A stretch of 64,000 nucleotides of DNA from Fluviicoccus sp. (GTDB lineage Bacteria > Pseudomonadota > Gammaproteobacteria > Pseudomonadales > Moraxellaceae): contig NZ_JAUSMX010000002.1 of assembly GCF_030646115.1 (NCBI RefSeq), positions 62,001-126,000 on the forward strand, in the 5' to 3' direction. The notes below the pieces were generated by a model. That model worked only from the letters and a program-made list of their open reading frames with translations. It did no database searches and was not told where the DNA came from. Made by a program: the position numbers and the translations under genes. Every line of letters begins with the position of its first letter. Within the stretch, counting starts at the first letter, position 1. This document shows, one piece after another, positions 18,424 through 27,378 of this stretch.

Positions 18424-20016
18424 ATGATTTATAAAGAAATGTCCAAAGAGGGCCTGACCGTTATCCAGGCCCGCGACTTGCGCAGCAGTGATGACATTGT
18501 CCTGAATGCTGATGTGGTCGTGGTGGGTTCTGGCACCGGTGGCGCTGTGATCGCCCATGAACTGGCGGCATCCGGCAAAAGCGTCGTGATACTGGAGTCG
18601 GGCCGTTATATTCCCAGCAGCCAGTTTACCGAGGACATGGCTTGGGCGCTGGAAAACCTTTACAAGGACGTTGGCACCCAGACCAACACCATTGGCGACA
18701 TGGTGGTTCTGGAAGGTCACTGCGTCGGCGGCTCATCGGTCATCAGCAGCGCCATTGCGGCGCGAGTTCCCGAGGAAGTGCTGAAGGACTGGGTTAAAAC
18801 GTATGGCTTGACCGCTTTCGAGCCGGAAACTTTCAACAAGTATTATGAAAAAGTTGAGAAGAGGCTGCACGTCCACCTCAATGAGCCCCATGAGATCAAC
18901 GATACCGCCAACACCGTGATTCGCGGTTGTGAAGCGCTGGGCTGGTCTTGGCGTCCCCAGTCACGTAATGTCAAGCAATGTGCCTTGACCGGCCACTGTC
19001 TGGCGGGTTGCCCTTCCGACCGCAAGACCTCAATGCAGGTCAGTTACCTGCCGTGGGCCATTGCAGCCGGCGCCCGCCTTTATGCCGATACCTATGTCGA
19101 AAAAATCATTGTCAAGAACGGCCGGGCCATGGGTGTCACTGGACAGGTGCGTGATCCGGATAATAATGACGTAGTCTGCAATATCAAGGTCAACGCCCAG
19201 TTGGTGATTTCGTCGGCTGGAGCCATTCAGACTCCCCTGCTGCTGCAACGCAGCGGTATGCCCAACCGCAGCAACCAGCTGGGCCGTAATCTGGCCCTGC
19301 ATCCTGTGGTCGTGGTGTTGGGCAAGTTCCCGGTGCCGGTTTACGGCTTTCGCGGTGCTTTCGCCGGCATGCATGTTGACCAGTTCCTCTCCAAGGAGTC
19401 CGGCCGGATGTTGATGGAGTCCGGATTGGTGGCTCCGGTGCAGTTGATGGCGCAGAACGAATTGTCGATGGGCGTGGACCATATCCGCTTCATTGAGGAG
19501 TTCAAGTACCTCTCCGGCCTGAACGTGCTGGTTCCGGACAGCAACCATGGCTTTGTGCATTGGAGCGGCCCCGTGCGCGGCGGTTCACGTCGTATTGAAT
19601 GGAACATGACCAAGGACGAGTTTGAAGTCTTCAAGTTGGGGTTGAAGCGGGCGGGCCGTATCTTCTTCGCCGCTGGCGCCGAGCGGGTTTATCTGCCCAC
19701 CTATCAACGGCTTCAGGCCAATTCGCTGGAGGAGCTTGATCAGGTGGTGGACAGTATCGAATATGGGTCGCTGGGGATTTTCTCCATGCGCCTGCTGTCA
19801 TTGAATGCACAAGGCAGTTGCCGCATGGGGGCCGATCGTGAAAAAGCGATTGTCGACCCGTTTGGTGAAACCTATGAAATCAGCGGCCTGTTCGTATCTG
19901 ATGCCAGTATATTGCCTTCCATTGCTGTCCAGCATCCGTTGCTGACGGTCGCAGCCCTGTCGCATTATATTGCCGACAATATCATTAAGCGTCAGAAGAG
20001 TTATTTCTGGTCCTGA
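18424..20016 (+). CDS. GMC-family FAD-dependent oxidoreductase
   Basis: This 530-aa flavoprotein has an FAD-binding dinucleotide fold near residues 30-60 (VVVVGSGTGG, with Glu58 for the ribose), the GMC signature GHCVGGSSVISSAI (98-111), and a C-terminal motif IAVQHPLLTVAALSHYI in which His504 occupies the usual GMC active-site region. Members oxidise alcohols, sugars or sterols. No N-terminal signal peptide is visible. AAGGAAC precedes the ATG. It is paired with the Tat-exported small gene just upstream and ends at a strong terminator. The natural substrate is unknown. Confidence 0.9.
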   Translation: MIYKEMSKEGLTVIQARDLRSSDDIVLNADVVVVGSGTGGAVIAHELAASGKSVVILESGRYIPSSQFTEDMAWALENLYKDVGTQTNTIGDMVVLEGHCVGGSSVISSAIAARVPEEVLKDWVKTYGLTAFEPETFNKYYEKVEKRLHVHLNEPHEINDTANTVIRGCEALGWSWRPQSRNVKQCALTGHCLAGCPSDRKTSMQVSYLPWAIAAGARLYADTYVEKIIVKNGRAMGVTGQVRDPDNNDVVCNIKVNAQLVISSAGAIQTPLLLQRSGMPNRSNQLGRNLALHPVVVVLGKFPVPVYGFRGAFAGMHVDQFLSKESGRMLMESGLVAPVQLMAQNELSMGVDHIRFIEEFKYLSGLNVLVPDSNHGFVHWSGPVRGGSRRIEWNMTKDEFEVFKLGLKRAGRIFFAAGAERVYLPTYQRLQANSLEELDQVVDSIEYGSLGIFSMRLLSLNAQGSCRMGADREKAIVDPFGETYEISGLFVSDASILPSIAVQHPLLTVAALSHYIADNIIKRQKSYFWS

Positions 20017-20036
20017 TGCGACGTTTATGACCTGAT

Positions 20037-20065
20037 AAATCAGGGGGCTTTCAGCCCCCTGATTT
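20037..20065. terminator. bidirectional intrinsic terminator
   Basis: A perfect 13-base stem (AAATCAGGGGGCT with AGCCCCCTGATTT) and a 3-base loop lie between the convergent GMC oxidoreductase and folD genes. A/T-rich flanks on both sides allow it to work for both transcripts. Confidence 0.92.
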
Positions 20066-20092
20066 ATTATATTCTGTAAGCAGCGGTTCGTC

Positions 20093-20941
20093 TCAGACCG
20101 CGCCCCACTGCTTCTCGGCAGCCATGACCGTCTGCGTCATCAGCGTGGCGATGGTCATCGGCCCAACCCCGCCCGGCACCGGTGTCACAGCACTGATGCG
20201 TTCACCCAGCGCGGACAGTTCAATATCCCCCACTCCGCCGGGGTGATAACCGGCATCCACCACCACGGCCCCATCCTTGATCCATTCGGCTTTGATGAAT
20301 TCGGGTTTGCCGACTGCACCGACAATGATGTCGGCGCGGCCGACATGCCCGGCCAGATCACGGGTTCGGGAATGGCAAACGGTGACCGTCGCGTTGGCGG
20401 CCAGCAGCATCAGCGCCATCGGCTTGCCCAGGATGGGGCTGCGACCCACAACCACAGCATGTTTCCCTTCCAGTTCAATACCGTAGTGTTGAAGAATGGT
20501 CATGATGCCTTGCGGAGTCGCCGAGCCGTAGGCGGCTTCGCCCATGCTCATGCGGCCGAAGCCCAGGCAGGTGACGCCGTCCACATCCTTCTCAATGGAA
20601 ATGGCGTCAAAACACAGACGCTCGTCGATCTGATGCGGAACAGGATGTTGCAGCAGGATGCCCTGTACCAGCGGGTCCGCATTCAATGCATCAATACGCG
20701 CCAGCAACTCTTCGGTGGTGGTGGTCGATGGCATGGGTACAGAGAGTGACTCCATGCCGATTCGGCGGCAGGCGTTACCCTTCATCTTGACATAAGTGGC
20801 GGATGCAGGGTCATCCCCCACCAGGATGGTTGCCAGGATAGGGGTGCGTCCGGTGCGGGCCTTGAGGCCGGCGACACGCATCGATAAATCCTGTTCAACC
20901 AGGGAAGACAGTTTTTTTCCATCCAGAATCAATGGCGGCAT
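20093..20941 (-). CDS. folD: bifunctional methylenetetrahydrofolate dehydrogenase/cyclohydrolase
   Basis: This 282-aa enzyme interconverts 5,10-methylene-, methenyl- and 10-formyl-tetrahydrofolate using NADP. Tyr50 and Lys54 in [12 protein letters not shown] match the E. coli catalytic pair, and the signature [11 protein letters not shown] is at the C-terminus. The nucleotide-binding [17 protein letters not shown] is near 160-180. The start at [10 protein letters not shown] agrees with the family; an upstream in-frame ATG would add 24 residues without support. It is monocistronic, with a terminator shared with the GMC gene. Confidence 0.97.
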   Translation of the reverse strand: MPPLILDGKKLSSLVEQDLSMRVAGLKARTGRTPILATILVGDDPASATYVKMKGNACRRIGMESLSVPMPSTTTTEELLARIDALNADPLVQGILLQHPVPHQIDERLCFDAISIEKDVDGVTCLGFGRMSMGEAAYGSATPQGIMTILQHYGIELEGKHAVVVGRSPILGKPMALMLLAANATVTVCHSRTRDLAGHVGRADIIVGAVGKPEFIKAEWIKDGAVVVDAGYHPGGVGDIELSALGERISAVTPVPGGVGPMTIATLMTQTVMAAEKQWGAV

Positions 20942-21050
20942 GAAGGTTTCCTGAAGAGTTACCGGGCTACGGCAAAGGGGGCAAATTGTCGCATAACGCG
21001 GGCTAGGGGCCAATTCCTATGCAATTGATTGTTGAAAAATCGATTTTTTC

Positions 21051-21079
21051 TTGACGGGAGGCGGCGGCATTACTATGAT
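21051..21079 (+). promoter_or_regulatory. sigma-70 promoter of the tRNA-Cys/tRNA-Leu unit
   Basis: TTGACG (-35, 21051-21056), a 17-base spacer and TATGAT (-10, 21074-21079) lie just before the tRNA-Cys gene. The spacing is ideal; transcription would start near 21086, about 6 bases before the mature tRNA 5' end. Confidence 0.8.
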
Positions 21080-21091
21080 TTGCGCTCTCTT

Positions 21092-21165
21092 GGCTGGGTA
21101 GCAAAGAGGCCATGCAGCGGACTGCAACTCCGCCCACACCGGTTCGAATCCGGTCCCAGCCTCCA
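21092..21165 (+). tRNA. tRNA-Cys (GCA)
   Basis: A 74-base cloverleaf with acceptor arm GGCTGGG pairing CCCAGCC, discriminator U, T-arm GGTTCGAATCC and encoded CCA at 21163-21165. The anticodon loop CTGCAAC gives anticodon GCA at 21124-21126. It is followed 28 bases later by tRNA-Leu in the same unit. Confidence 0.97.
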
Positions 21166-21193
21166 AAATCTGTTTCTGCAAGACTTACATCCT

Positions 21194-21282
21194 GCCTGGA
21201 TGGTGAAATCGGTAGACACAAGGGACTTAAAATCCCTCGGCGGGTGACCGCCGTGCCGGTTCGATTCCGGCTCCAGGCACCA
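21194..21282 (+). tRNA. tRNA-Leu (TAA)
   Basis: An 89-base type II tRNA with acceptor arm GCCTGGA pairing TCCAGGC, a long variable arm, T-arm GGTTCGATTCC and encoded CCA at 21280-21282. The anticodon loop CTTAAAA gives TAA (UAA in RNA) at 21228-21230, reading UUA and UUG. Confidence 0.97.
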
Positions 21283-21400
21283 CATTCCGCCTGATTCCCT
21301 CTTTCTATATCAAGCAGCCTTCACCCGCATCTCGCGGAATATAATGAGCGCTGTCCCGGATATATCCATTCCATCCGGAACAAAGGCTCAATCGGTGATG

Positions 21401-21622
21401 TTACTGGTTGGAACCGCGCTTACGGTGATCGCGACGTCCCCACGCAATCAGTTCATCAATGCCCAAGCCTGCGCGCGAAGCAATCTGCAGAACGTCAATA
21501 TAAGCCTTTCGAATCTCAGCCTGTTGTTTTTTCTCTATCATTTCTTTGGCGTCAATTATTAATTGCTGCAACTCGGCATAGGAAAGATCGTTGAAGTCGA
21601 AACGGGAGGAATTCTGACTCAT
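21401..21622 (-). CDS. truncated H-NS-like protein (oligomerisation domain only)
   Basis: This 73-aa protein matches the N-terminal oligomerisation region of H-NS-family proteins: FNDLSYAELQQLIIDAKEMI, then a charged helix EKKQQAEIRKAYIDVLQIA and a link AGLGIDELIAWG. It stops after a basic tail ending RDHRKRG. The usual C-terminal DNA-binding module (YRNPxxPxxTWxGRGRxPxW) is absent, and I could not find it downstream in any frame. Such short forms can titrate full-length H-NS, as H-NST does in some pathogens, or the gene may simply be a decayed copy. It stands alone next to the tRNA pair. Confidence 0.65.
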   Translation of the reverse strand: MSQNSSRFDFNDLSYAELQQLIIDAKEMIEKKQQAEIRKAYIDVLQIASRAGLGIDELIAWGRRDHRKRGSNQ

Positions 21623-21846
21623 GAAAAATAACCCGATGATTATGGTTGGTAAAACGATCCCGATTATAAAGCGTATTTATTCTTCCTGAAAGCTTCTTGG
21701 CGGTAGATATGCCGCTCAGAAGCTTCCATAAGCCGGCATCCGGCGTTTGTGATGAAAATGATGCTGAGACAATAGCTTTTTGCAGCCATCTTTCGTATCT
21801 TAGGCCGCACTATTTGGACGTTTGTACAACAACCTGATGAGGCAAG

Positions 21847-23028
21847 ATGATGACTGCACTGGCTGGATTGAAAGTTCTGGACTTTACGGGCCTGCTGCCC
21901 GGCCCTTTCGGCACCCGACTGCTGGCGGACATGGGCGCGGAGGTGCTGCGTGTTGAGGCCCCGGTACGCCCTGATATGGTGCGGATCATGCCGCCGTTTG
22001 ACAGCGACGGGCTTTCAGCCTGCCATGCCAGCCTGAACCGTAACAAGAGCGGTATTGCCATTGACCTGAAGACGCCTGAGGGGCTGGAAGTTGTCCGCAG
22101 CCTGGTCAAGGAATACGATGTGGTGGTCGAGCAGTTCCGTCCCGGCGTCATGTCACGGCTTGGGATTGGTTATGAAGAACTGAAAGCGATTAATCCGAAG
22201 CTGATTTATTGCGCCATTACCGGTTACGGGCAAAACGGGGTTTACCGGAACCGCGCCGGCCATGACCTGAATTATCTGGCTGTGGCCGGAATCATGGACT
22301 ATACCGGTCGCCAGGATGCCGGCCCCCTGCCCTTGCCCATTCAGGCTGCTGACGTCACCGGCGGGCTCTATGCGGTTGGCGGCATATTGGCGGCGGTTAT
22401 CCACCGTTTGAATACGGGTGAAGGCCAGTTTGTTGATATTTCCCTGACGGATGCCGCTTTCAGCCTGCAAGCTCTGACTGCACCGCCCGCCCTGGTTGGC
22501 AATGAGCAGCCCAAACCGGAGACAGATGGTCTCAATGGCGGTTCTTTCTATGACTGCTACCGTACAGCGGATAATCGTTTCCTGAGTATTGCCGGACTGG
22601 AGCCTCAGTTCTTTTCGGGTTTCTGCATGGCTATTGAAAAACCGGAGTTGCTGTCGCTGGGAATCAGCAAGCAGCCGGAAACGGTGAAGCTGGTCAAGTC
22701 AACCATTCAGGCCGTGATCATACAGAAGCCTCTGGCGGATTGGGTTGCCCGGTTTGCGGCACTGGATGTCTGTGTCGAGCCGGTGCTGACTTTTGCTGAA
22801 GCTTGCGAACATCCGCAAATGCGTGACCGCAACATGGTGGTAGATGTTCCGATGGCTAATGGCGAACGGCAAAAACAAATCGCATGCCCGGTGGTTTTCA
22901 GTGCAACACCAGTAAAGTACAACCTGACGGGTGGCCATCTGGGTGCAGAGACTGACCGGGTGATGCAGGCTCAGGGTTATTCCCCCGAACAGATTGCCGA
23001 CCTCAAAAAGCGGGGTGTCTTGGCCTGA
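21847..23028 (+). CDS. CaiB/BaiF (class III) CoA-transferase, alpha-methylacyl-CoA racemase type
   Basis: This 393-aa protein has the class III CoA-transferase fold. His139 (RAGHDLNYLA) and Asp169 (QAADVTGG) lie 30 residues apart, exactly as the catalytic His126/Asp156 pair of mycobacterial MCR, and GHDLNYLAVAG is typical of racemases rather than formyl-CoA transferases. It would interconvert (R)- and (S)-2-methylacyl-CoA so that branched fatty acids can enter beta-oxidation. GAGGCAAG precedes two adjacent ATG codons. It is a single-gene unit followed by a hairpin. Confidence 0.88.
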   Translation: MMTALAGLKVLDFTGLLPGPFGTRLLADMGAEVLRVEAPVRPDMVRIMPPFDSDGLSACHASLNRNKSGIAIDLKTPEGLEVVRSLVKEYDVVVEQFRPGVMSRLGIGYEELKAINPKLIYCAITGYGQNGVYRNRAGHDLNYLAVAGIMDYTGRQDAGPLPLPIQAADVTGGLYAVGGILAAVIHRLNTGEGQFVDISLTDAAFSLQALTAPPALVGNEQPKPETDGLNGGSFYDCYRTADNRFLSIAGLEPQFFSGFCMAIEKPELLSLGISKQPETVKLVKSTIQAVIIQKPLADWVARFAALDVCVEPVLTFAEACEHPQMRDRNMVVDVPMANGERQKQIACPVVFSATPVKYNLTGGHLGAETDRVMQAQGYSPEQIADLKKRGVLA

Positions 23029-23049
23029 TCTGTGTTTGGTTTTGCTGCA

Positions 23050-23073
23050 CGGTTGCAGGCCTTCCTGCAACCG
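23050..23073 (+). terminator. hairpin after the racemase-like gene
   Basis: CGGTTGCAGG and CCTGCAACCG form a perfect 10-base stem with a 4-base loop just after the stop codon. There is no T run after it, so termination would be weak or factor-assisted. Confidence 0.5.
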
Positions 23074-23371
23074 CTACCCTCTTCAGCGGCATAATTCTCT
23101 GCTGCGCCCTCACCCTTATAGAACCATTAATTATCCGGATGGACGTCCCTGTTTCGTCGGCTTCTGGTCAGGACGGGTCCGACAGGTTATTGTATCTGCC
23201 AGAATAAGGCCGATTCCGTTTGCCTCTCCGCAGGACTGATACGGAATTAAGCCGGTTTTTCGTCAGGAGTTCCAAGGCTGGAACTCTGGTATCCGGCAGG
23301 AAAAGGATCTGTTGATGGTTGACTGAGTCAACAGGCCTGAACAATAACTAATTTCAAGACAAGGCGTTATC
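23074..23371. other. gene-free stretch upstream of the DUF349 gene, with a short palindrome
   Basis: I see no gene in this stretch of nearly 300 bases. The only notable structure is the palindrome GTTGACTGAGTCAAC (23318-23332), 7-base arms around a central G, about 40 bases before the DUF349 start. It may be an operator or part of the promoter region. Confidence 0.4.
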
Positions 23372-26197
23372 ATGGGTATTGCAGACATTTTAAAGCGCTG
23401 GCTGGGCTGGTCCGATTCCAAACCTAAACCGGCACCCTCCCGACAGGCGCCAGTGCGGCCAGCCACACCGTCAAAGCCGGCGTCACGCCCTGATCTAAAG
23501 GAAATGGCCAAGGGACGTGATACCCAGACACGCCAGAATGCCATTCCGCCCACCGCCAATATCGGTCAATTGATCCAGAAGCACCGCATGAGCGGTGCGG
23601 CTGCCCGCAAAGCCATCGAGCAGCGCTTGGGGGAATTGCTGGTAGTGGACAACAACAATCCTGATTTCTACCAGCAGCAGGACATCGATCGCCTGCAGGC
23701 CCTCGCCCTGTTCGGCGCCACGCCGGAGATTCGTGAAGCGGCCCTGAGCCGGATTCACGATCAAAACGTGTTGGCCTCAATTGTCAGCGAGCATGCCAGT
23801 TCCCGCATTCGCCAGTTGGCAGCCGCGCAGATTACCGATGACACCCTGCTCGCCTTCGCCGCCGATGCCATTCGTCATAAAGACAAGGGCTTATACAAGC
23901 AGATCCGGCACCGTCTGGATTCGGCGCAGGCGGATATCAAGGCGCAGGAACAAAAGCAGAAGCATCTGGACAAGCTCTGTCATGACATGGAGGCACACAG
24001 TCGCCACTCCGTGTCTCCATTGTTCGCCGCCAAGCTGCAAAGCATTGAGCAGCAATGGAAAGAAGCGACGATCCGCCCTGATTCCGGTGTCACCCCCGAT
24101 CTTCAGCATCGGTTTGAGGCGGCAACCCAGTCTGCCCGGTTCGCCTTGGCGGAGTCCACCCGCGCCTCGGAGGCGGAAGTCATTGCCCGGCAGGAACAGC
24201 ATGACCTCGTTGAGGCCCTGCAATTGCGCCTGGAGGCCTTGACCGGCTCGGAAGTATGGGTTTCCCCTGCCGACTACACGGCCGCCCTTTCCCAGCTGGA
24301 AGGTCGTTGGGGTATTGCCCTGGCAGTGATTGCGCCGGAGTCCGGATTGCGCCACCGCTTTGAAGCCCTGCAAAAGGAAGCGCGTCAATTGGCGAAGTTG
24401 CTAGAGCAGGCTGACAGTGTTCAGGTTGAAGTCGGTACCCTGTTGGCCGGCCTGACTGCCCAGCCGGAAGATGCCGCTGGCTTGTCCCGTCTTGCCGATG
24501 TATTGAAGCCCCTGTCACTGAACCGACAGGCGCGGGTGCCCCGGCTGTTGAAGCAGGCGCAAGCGCTTGTGGAACAGGCGCAACTGCATGCCCCCCGCAA
24601 GAAGACCTCCGCCCGTGTCGAGAAGGCCCCGAAGGCTCCCAAGGAAGTTCCGGCTGAAGTCGTGGAACTGCTGGACAAGATTTCCAGCCTGGTGCAGGAA
24701 GGTCATGTGCTGGAGGCTGAAAAGGCCTTGAAGGAGGCGCGGCAGCTGCTCAAAACCCTGAAGCTGAAAAGCGCACGGCTTCAGGAGCTTGGAGACGAAG
24801 TTTACAAGTTGAAAGACTGGGCGCGTTTCGCCATCCTGCCCAAGAAAGAAGCCTTGGTAGCGCGTATGGCGGCCCTGGTAACGGAAGAAATGACTGACCC
24901 TGACGCCCGTCAGGAGATCATCAAGGAGATTCAGGCCGAATGGTCGGCGCTGGGCAAGGTCAATAATGACGAAGAGCGCCGGTTGTGGAAGCAATTCCAG
25001 GATCTGGGCCAACAAGCCTGGGAGCCTGTCAAAAAGCACCTTGATGAACAGAAATCCCGCGAAGACGCCAATGCCGAACGGCGCACCGCCCTTTGCCAGG
25101 AACTGGAAGAGTATTCGGCCAATATGCCCGCCGAAGTTAATTGGCAGCGCCATGTCGCCATTTTGCGCGCCGCGCGCGACGAATGGCAGCGCCATCACCC
25201 CGTCAGTTCCAAGGTGCACAAGGCCTTGCAGGCGCGCTTTTCCAGCGTCCTTAATGCCCTGGAAGCCAAGTTGCAGGCAGAGTACAGCCGGCATGAGGCA
25301 GGCAAGCAGCAACTGATTGCCCAGGCCGCCGCCCTGAGGGACTCTGATGATGTTCGCGGGTCTTGCGAGGCAGCCAAGGGCCTGCAACAAGCCTGGAAGG
25401 AAACCGGCTCTTGCGGTCATGCCCGCGATCAAAAGCTTTGGGAAGAGTTCCGCGAGCATTGCGATGCGCTGTTCGCCCGCCGTGAAGACGTCAAGACCCA
25501 GCAGAAGACTGAAGACCAGGATATGGTCGAACAGGCTTCGAAACTGCTGGATCAGGTGGAGGAAGTCATGGCGACCGAAGGCGGCGGTGAAGTTGCCGTG
25601 GCCCTGATGGATGCTTTCGAATCCCTGAGCCTGACCGTGCCCCGGGATCAGCAAGCCGTACTCCGCACCCGCCTGGCGGATATTCGCCAGCGACTGGCCG
25701 CTGAGAGAAGCGCCGCGAGGCAGGCGGATTTCCGGTCTGACTTGCAACGGTTGACCCAACTCATGGAGTTTTGCCTGAAAGCCGAGCATGCGGTGATGGC
25801 CGGTGATACGGCGGAGTCCCTGCAGGCCGGCTGGCAGGAAGACGCCCTGCCAGCCAGTTTTTCCGAAGAACTGGTCAAGCGCTGGTCGCATTTGCCGCGC
25901 ACCCTGGAAGTTGAACCTGGACAGCAACTGACTCTGTTCAACCAGCATTGCCTGCTGCTGGAAATCCTGCTGGATTTACCCAGCCCGGAGGAGGAGCAGG
26001 ATCTGCGCATCTCCCGGCAGATGACCCTGTTCAAGCTTCAGCGGTATCCGAAAACGGATGATGAGAAGCGCAAGCTGGTGCGTAACACCCTGCGTGCGGC
26101 CATTGTTTGCCCGGCCCTGCCGGAAGCCGAGTATGCCTACGCCATGGAACGCTTCAGTCGCATCATTGGCAGCGGGCCCTTCTTGTCCTTGTTCTGA
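23372..26197 (+). CDS. long DUF349 repeat protein
   Basis: This 941-aa, highly charged, mostly alpha-helical protein has several DUF349 repeats: helical units with W/F and basic residues such as EIQAEWSALGKVNNDEERRLWKQF, given only as a landmark in shortened form (AEWSALGKV...LWKQF). No signal peptide or membrane helix is visible. The N-terminal part (to about residue 80) is rich in Pro and Lys and looks disordered. Gammaproteobacterial DUF349 proteins are commonly about 900 aa; their function is unknown. The gene is monocistronic or co-transcribed with the membrane protein that follows. Confidence 0.88.
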   Translation: MGIADILKRWLGWSDSKPKPAPSRQAPVRPATPSKPASRPDLKEMAKGRDTQTRQNAIPPTANIGQLIQKHRMSGAAARKAIEQRLGELLVVDNNNPDFYQQQDIDRLQALALFGATPEIREAALSRIHDQNVLASIVSEHASSRIRQLAAAQITDDTLLAFAADAIRHKDKGLYKQIRHRLDSAQADIKAQEQKQKHLDKLCHDMEAHSRHSVSPLFAAKLQSIEQQWKEATIRPDSGVTPDLQHRFEAATQSARFALAESTRASEAEVIARQEQHDLVEALQLRLEALTGSEVWVSPADYTAALSQLEGRWGIALAVIAPESGLRHRFEALQKEARQLAKLLEQADSVQVEVGTLLAGLTAQPEDAAGLSRLADVLKPLSLNRQARVPRLLKQAQALVEQAQLHAPRKKTSARVEKAPKAPKEVPAEVVELLDKISSLVQEGHVLEAEKALKEARQLLKTLKLKSARLQELGDEVYKLKDWARFAILPKKEALVARMAALVTEEMTDPDARQEIIKEIQAEWSALGKVNNDEERRLWKQFQDLGQQAWEPVKKHLDEQKSREDANAERRTALCQELEEYSANMPAEVNWQRHVAILRAARDEWQRHHPVSSKVHKALQARFSSVLNALEAKLQAEYSRHEAGKQQLIAQAAALRDSDDVRGSCEAAKGLQQAWKETGSCGHARDQKLWEEFREHCDALFARREDVKTQQKTEDQDMVEQASKLLDQVEEVMATEGGGEVAVALMDAFESLSLTVPRDQQAVLRTRLADIRQRLAAERSAARQADFRSDLQRLTQLMEFCLKAEHAVMAGDTAESLQAGWQEDALPASFSEELVKRWSHLPRTLEVEPGQQLTLFNQHCLLLEILLDLPSPEEEQDLRISRQMTLFKLQRYPKTDDEKRKLVRNTLRAAIVCPALPEAEYAYAMERFSRIIGSGPFLSLF

Positions 26198-26207
26198 ACC
26201 AAATGCA

Positions 26208-26234
26208 CCGGGGCGGGCCGCTCGGCCGCCCCGG
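26208..26234 (+). terminator. GC-rich hairpin after the DUF349 gene
   Basis: CCGGGGCGG and CCGCCCCGG form a 9-base stem around a 9-base loop, 10 bases past the DUF349 stop. No T run follows, so it may be a transcript-stabilising hairpin rather than a full terminator. Confidence 0.5.
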
Positions 26235-26271
26235 CTTCGCGGCTTTCGCCCCTAAGTCACGGAATGCTTTG

Positions 26272-27279
26272 ATGCCCATTCGCTGGCATGCCCTGAAACA
26301 ACACCGTCATGAAGCACCATGGCTGGTGGTCGACCTGTTCGTACTGCTGCTGGTTTCAGTCAACCTGCTGTGGTTGCTGGCGGACAATCTGCTGCTGGAC
26401 AGCGGCGCCGGTATCCTGCTCAACCAATTCCGGCCGGATATCGCCCCATGGTATGAACAGCACTGGCACCGGCCCGCCCTGCTCTTTGATACCGTGCTGA
26501 CCGGGTTGCTGATTGGTGAGTTGCTGTTGCGCTGGGGTATTGCCGTTCGCCGTAAAACTTATCACCGCTGGTTTTTCTATCCCTTCATACATTGGTATGA
26601 CGTGCTGGGTTGCCTGCCAGGACTGCAAGCATTGCGGCTGTTCAGGCTGGTGTCGATTTTCTACCGTCTCAATCGCATGGGCCTGCTGCTGTTTGGCACC
26701 GGTTTGATTGATACCGTTCAGAAGTACTACAACGTCATTCTGGAAGAGATTTCCGACCGGATTGTGCTGAACGTCCTGGAGGGCGTGCAGCAGGAAATCC
26801 GTTCCGGCGGACCGGTTTCCGAACAGGTGCGCGCACGCATACTGGACCCGCACCGGCAGGCGCTGGTGCAATGGGTCTCGGTCAGCCTAAGTCAGGTAAC
26901 GGCCCACAGTTACCGGCAGCATGAGCAGGCGCTGGCCGTTTATCTGGAGCAGGTCATTGCCGAAGCGGTCAGGCAAAGCCCGGAGTGGCAGGCGCTGCGC
27001 CGGAAACTTCCGTTGGTGGGCGGCCGCGTGGAGCAGGAAATCAATGAGGTGGTTTCAGGCCTGGTGAATGCCATGACTGCGCGGATACTGCGGGATCTGG
27101 GGCAGCCGGACAATCAGGCGCTGGGGATATTGTCCGGGTCGCTTTATGACAATTTCACTCGTCCCGATCCGCAACTTTCGCATACGGTCGAGCAGATTGC
27201 ACTGGAGGCCATTGATCTGATCAAGGCCCAAGTATCCATTCAGCATTGGAAACGCGAGGAAGCCGGGGAAAAATCGTAA
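26272..27279 (+). CDS. membrane protein of unknown function with ion-channel-like N-terminus
   Basis: This protein of about 335 aa starts at ATG 26272 (MPIRWHALKQ); a longer in-frame start lies inside the DUF349 gene and its hairpin. The N-terminal 150 residues have about three membrane segments (near 22-45, 75-95 and 115-150), arranged like the first helices of a voltage-gated-type ion transport domain, with LRLFRLVSIFYRLNRMG rich in spaced Arg. The C-terminal 180 residues are soluble and helical. I do not recognise a defined family and assign no function. The gap to minC is about 100 bases. Confidence 0.75.
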   Translation: MPIRWHALKQHRHEAPWLVVDLFVLLLVSVNLLWLLADNLLLDSGAGILLNQFRPDIAPWYEQHWHRPALLFDTVLTGLLIGELLLRWGIAVRRKTYHRWFFYPFIHWYDVLGCLPGLQALRLFRLVSIFYRLNRMGLLLFGTGLIDTVQKYYNVILEEISDRIVLNVLEGVQQEIRSGGPVSEQVRARILDPHRQALVQWVSVSLSQVTAHSYRQHEQALAVYLEQVIAEAVRQSPEWQALRRKLPLVGGRVEQEINEVVSGLVNAMTARILRDLGQPDNQALGILSGSLYDNFTRPDPQLSHTVEQIALEAIDLIKAQVSIQHWKREEAGEKS

Positions 27280-27378
27280 AAGGGTGTGCCATTCGTCTTG
27301 TCTTGCCTCTAAACTAGCAGTATCTTCCGCCTTTCGCCTGCTGCTTTACGGGCAACTTCATCCAAGACGATTATACCT

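Noticed and set aside
21300-21400. Frameshifted remnant of an H-NS DNA-binding domain
   Set aside because: Translating all frames past the stop gave no GRG-x-P-x-W type sequence.
24515-25948. Open frame of 477 codons on the minus strand opposite the DUF349 gene
   Set aside because: Antisense shadow of a long GC-biased gene; no start signal or recognisable domain.
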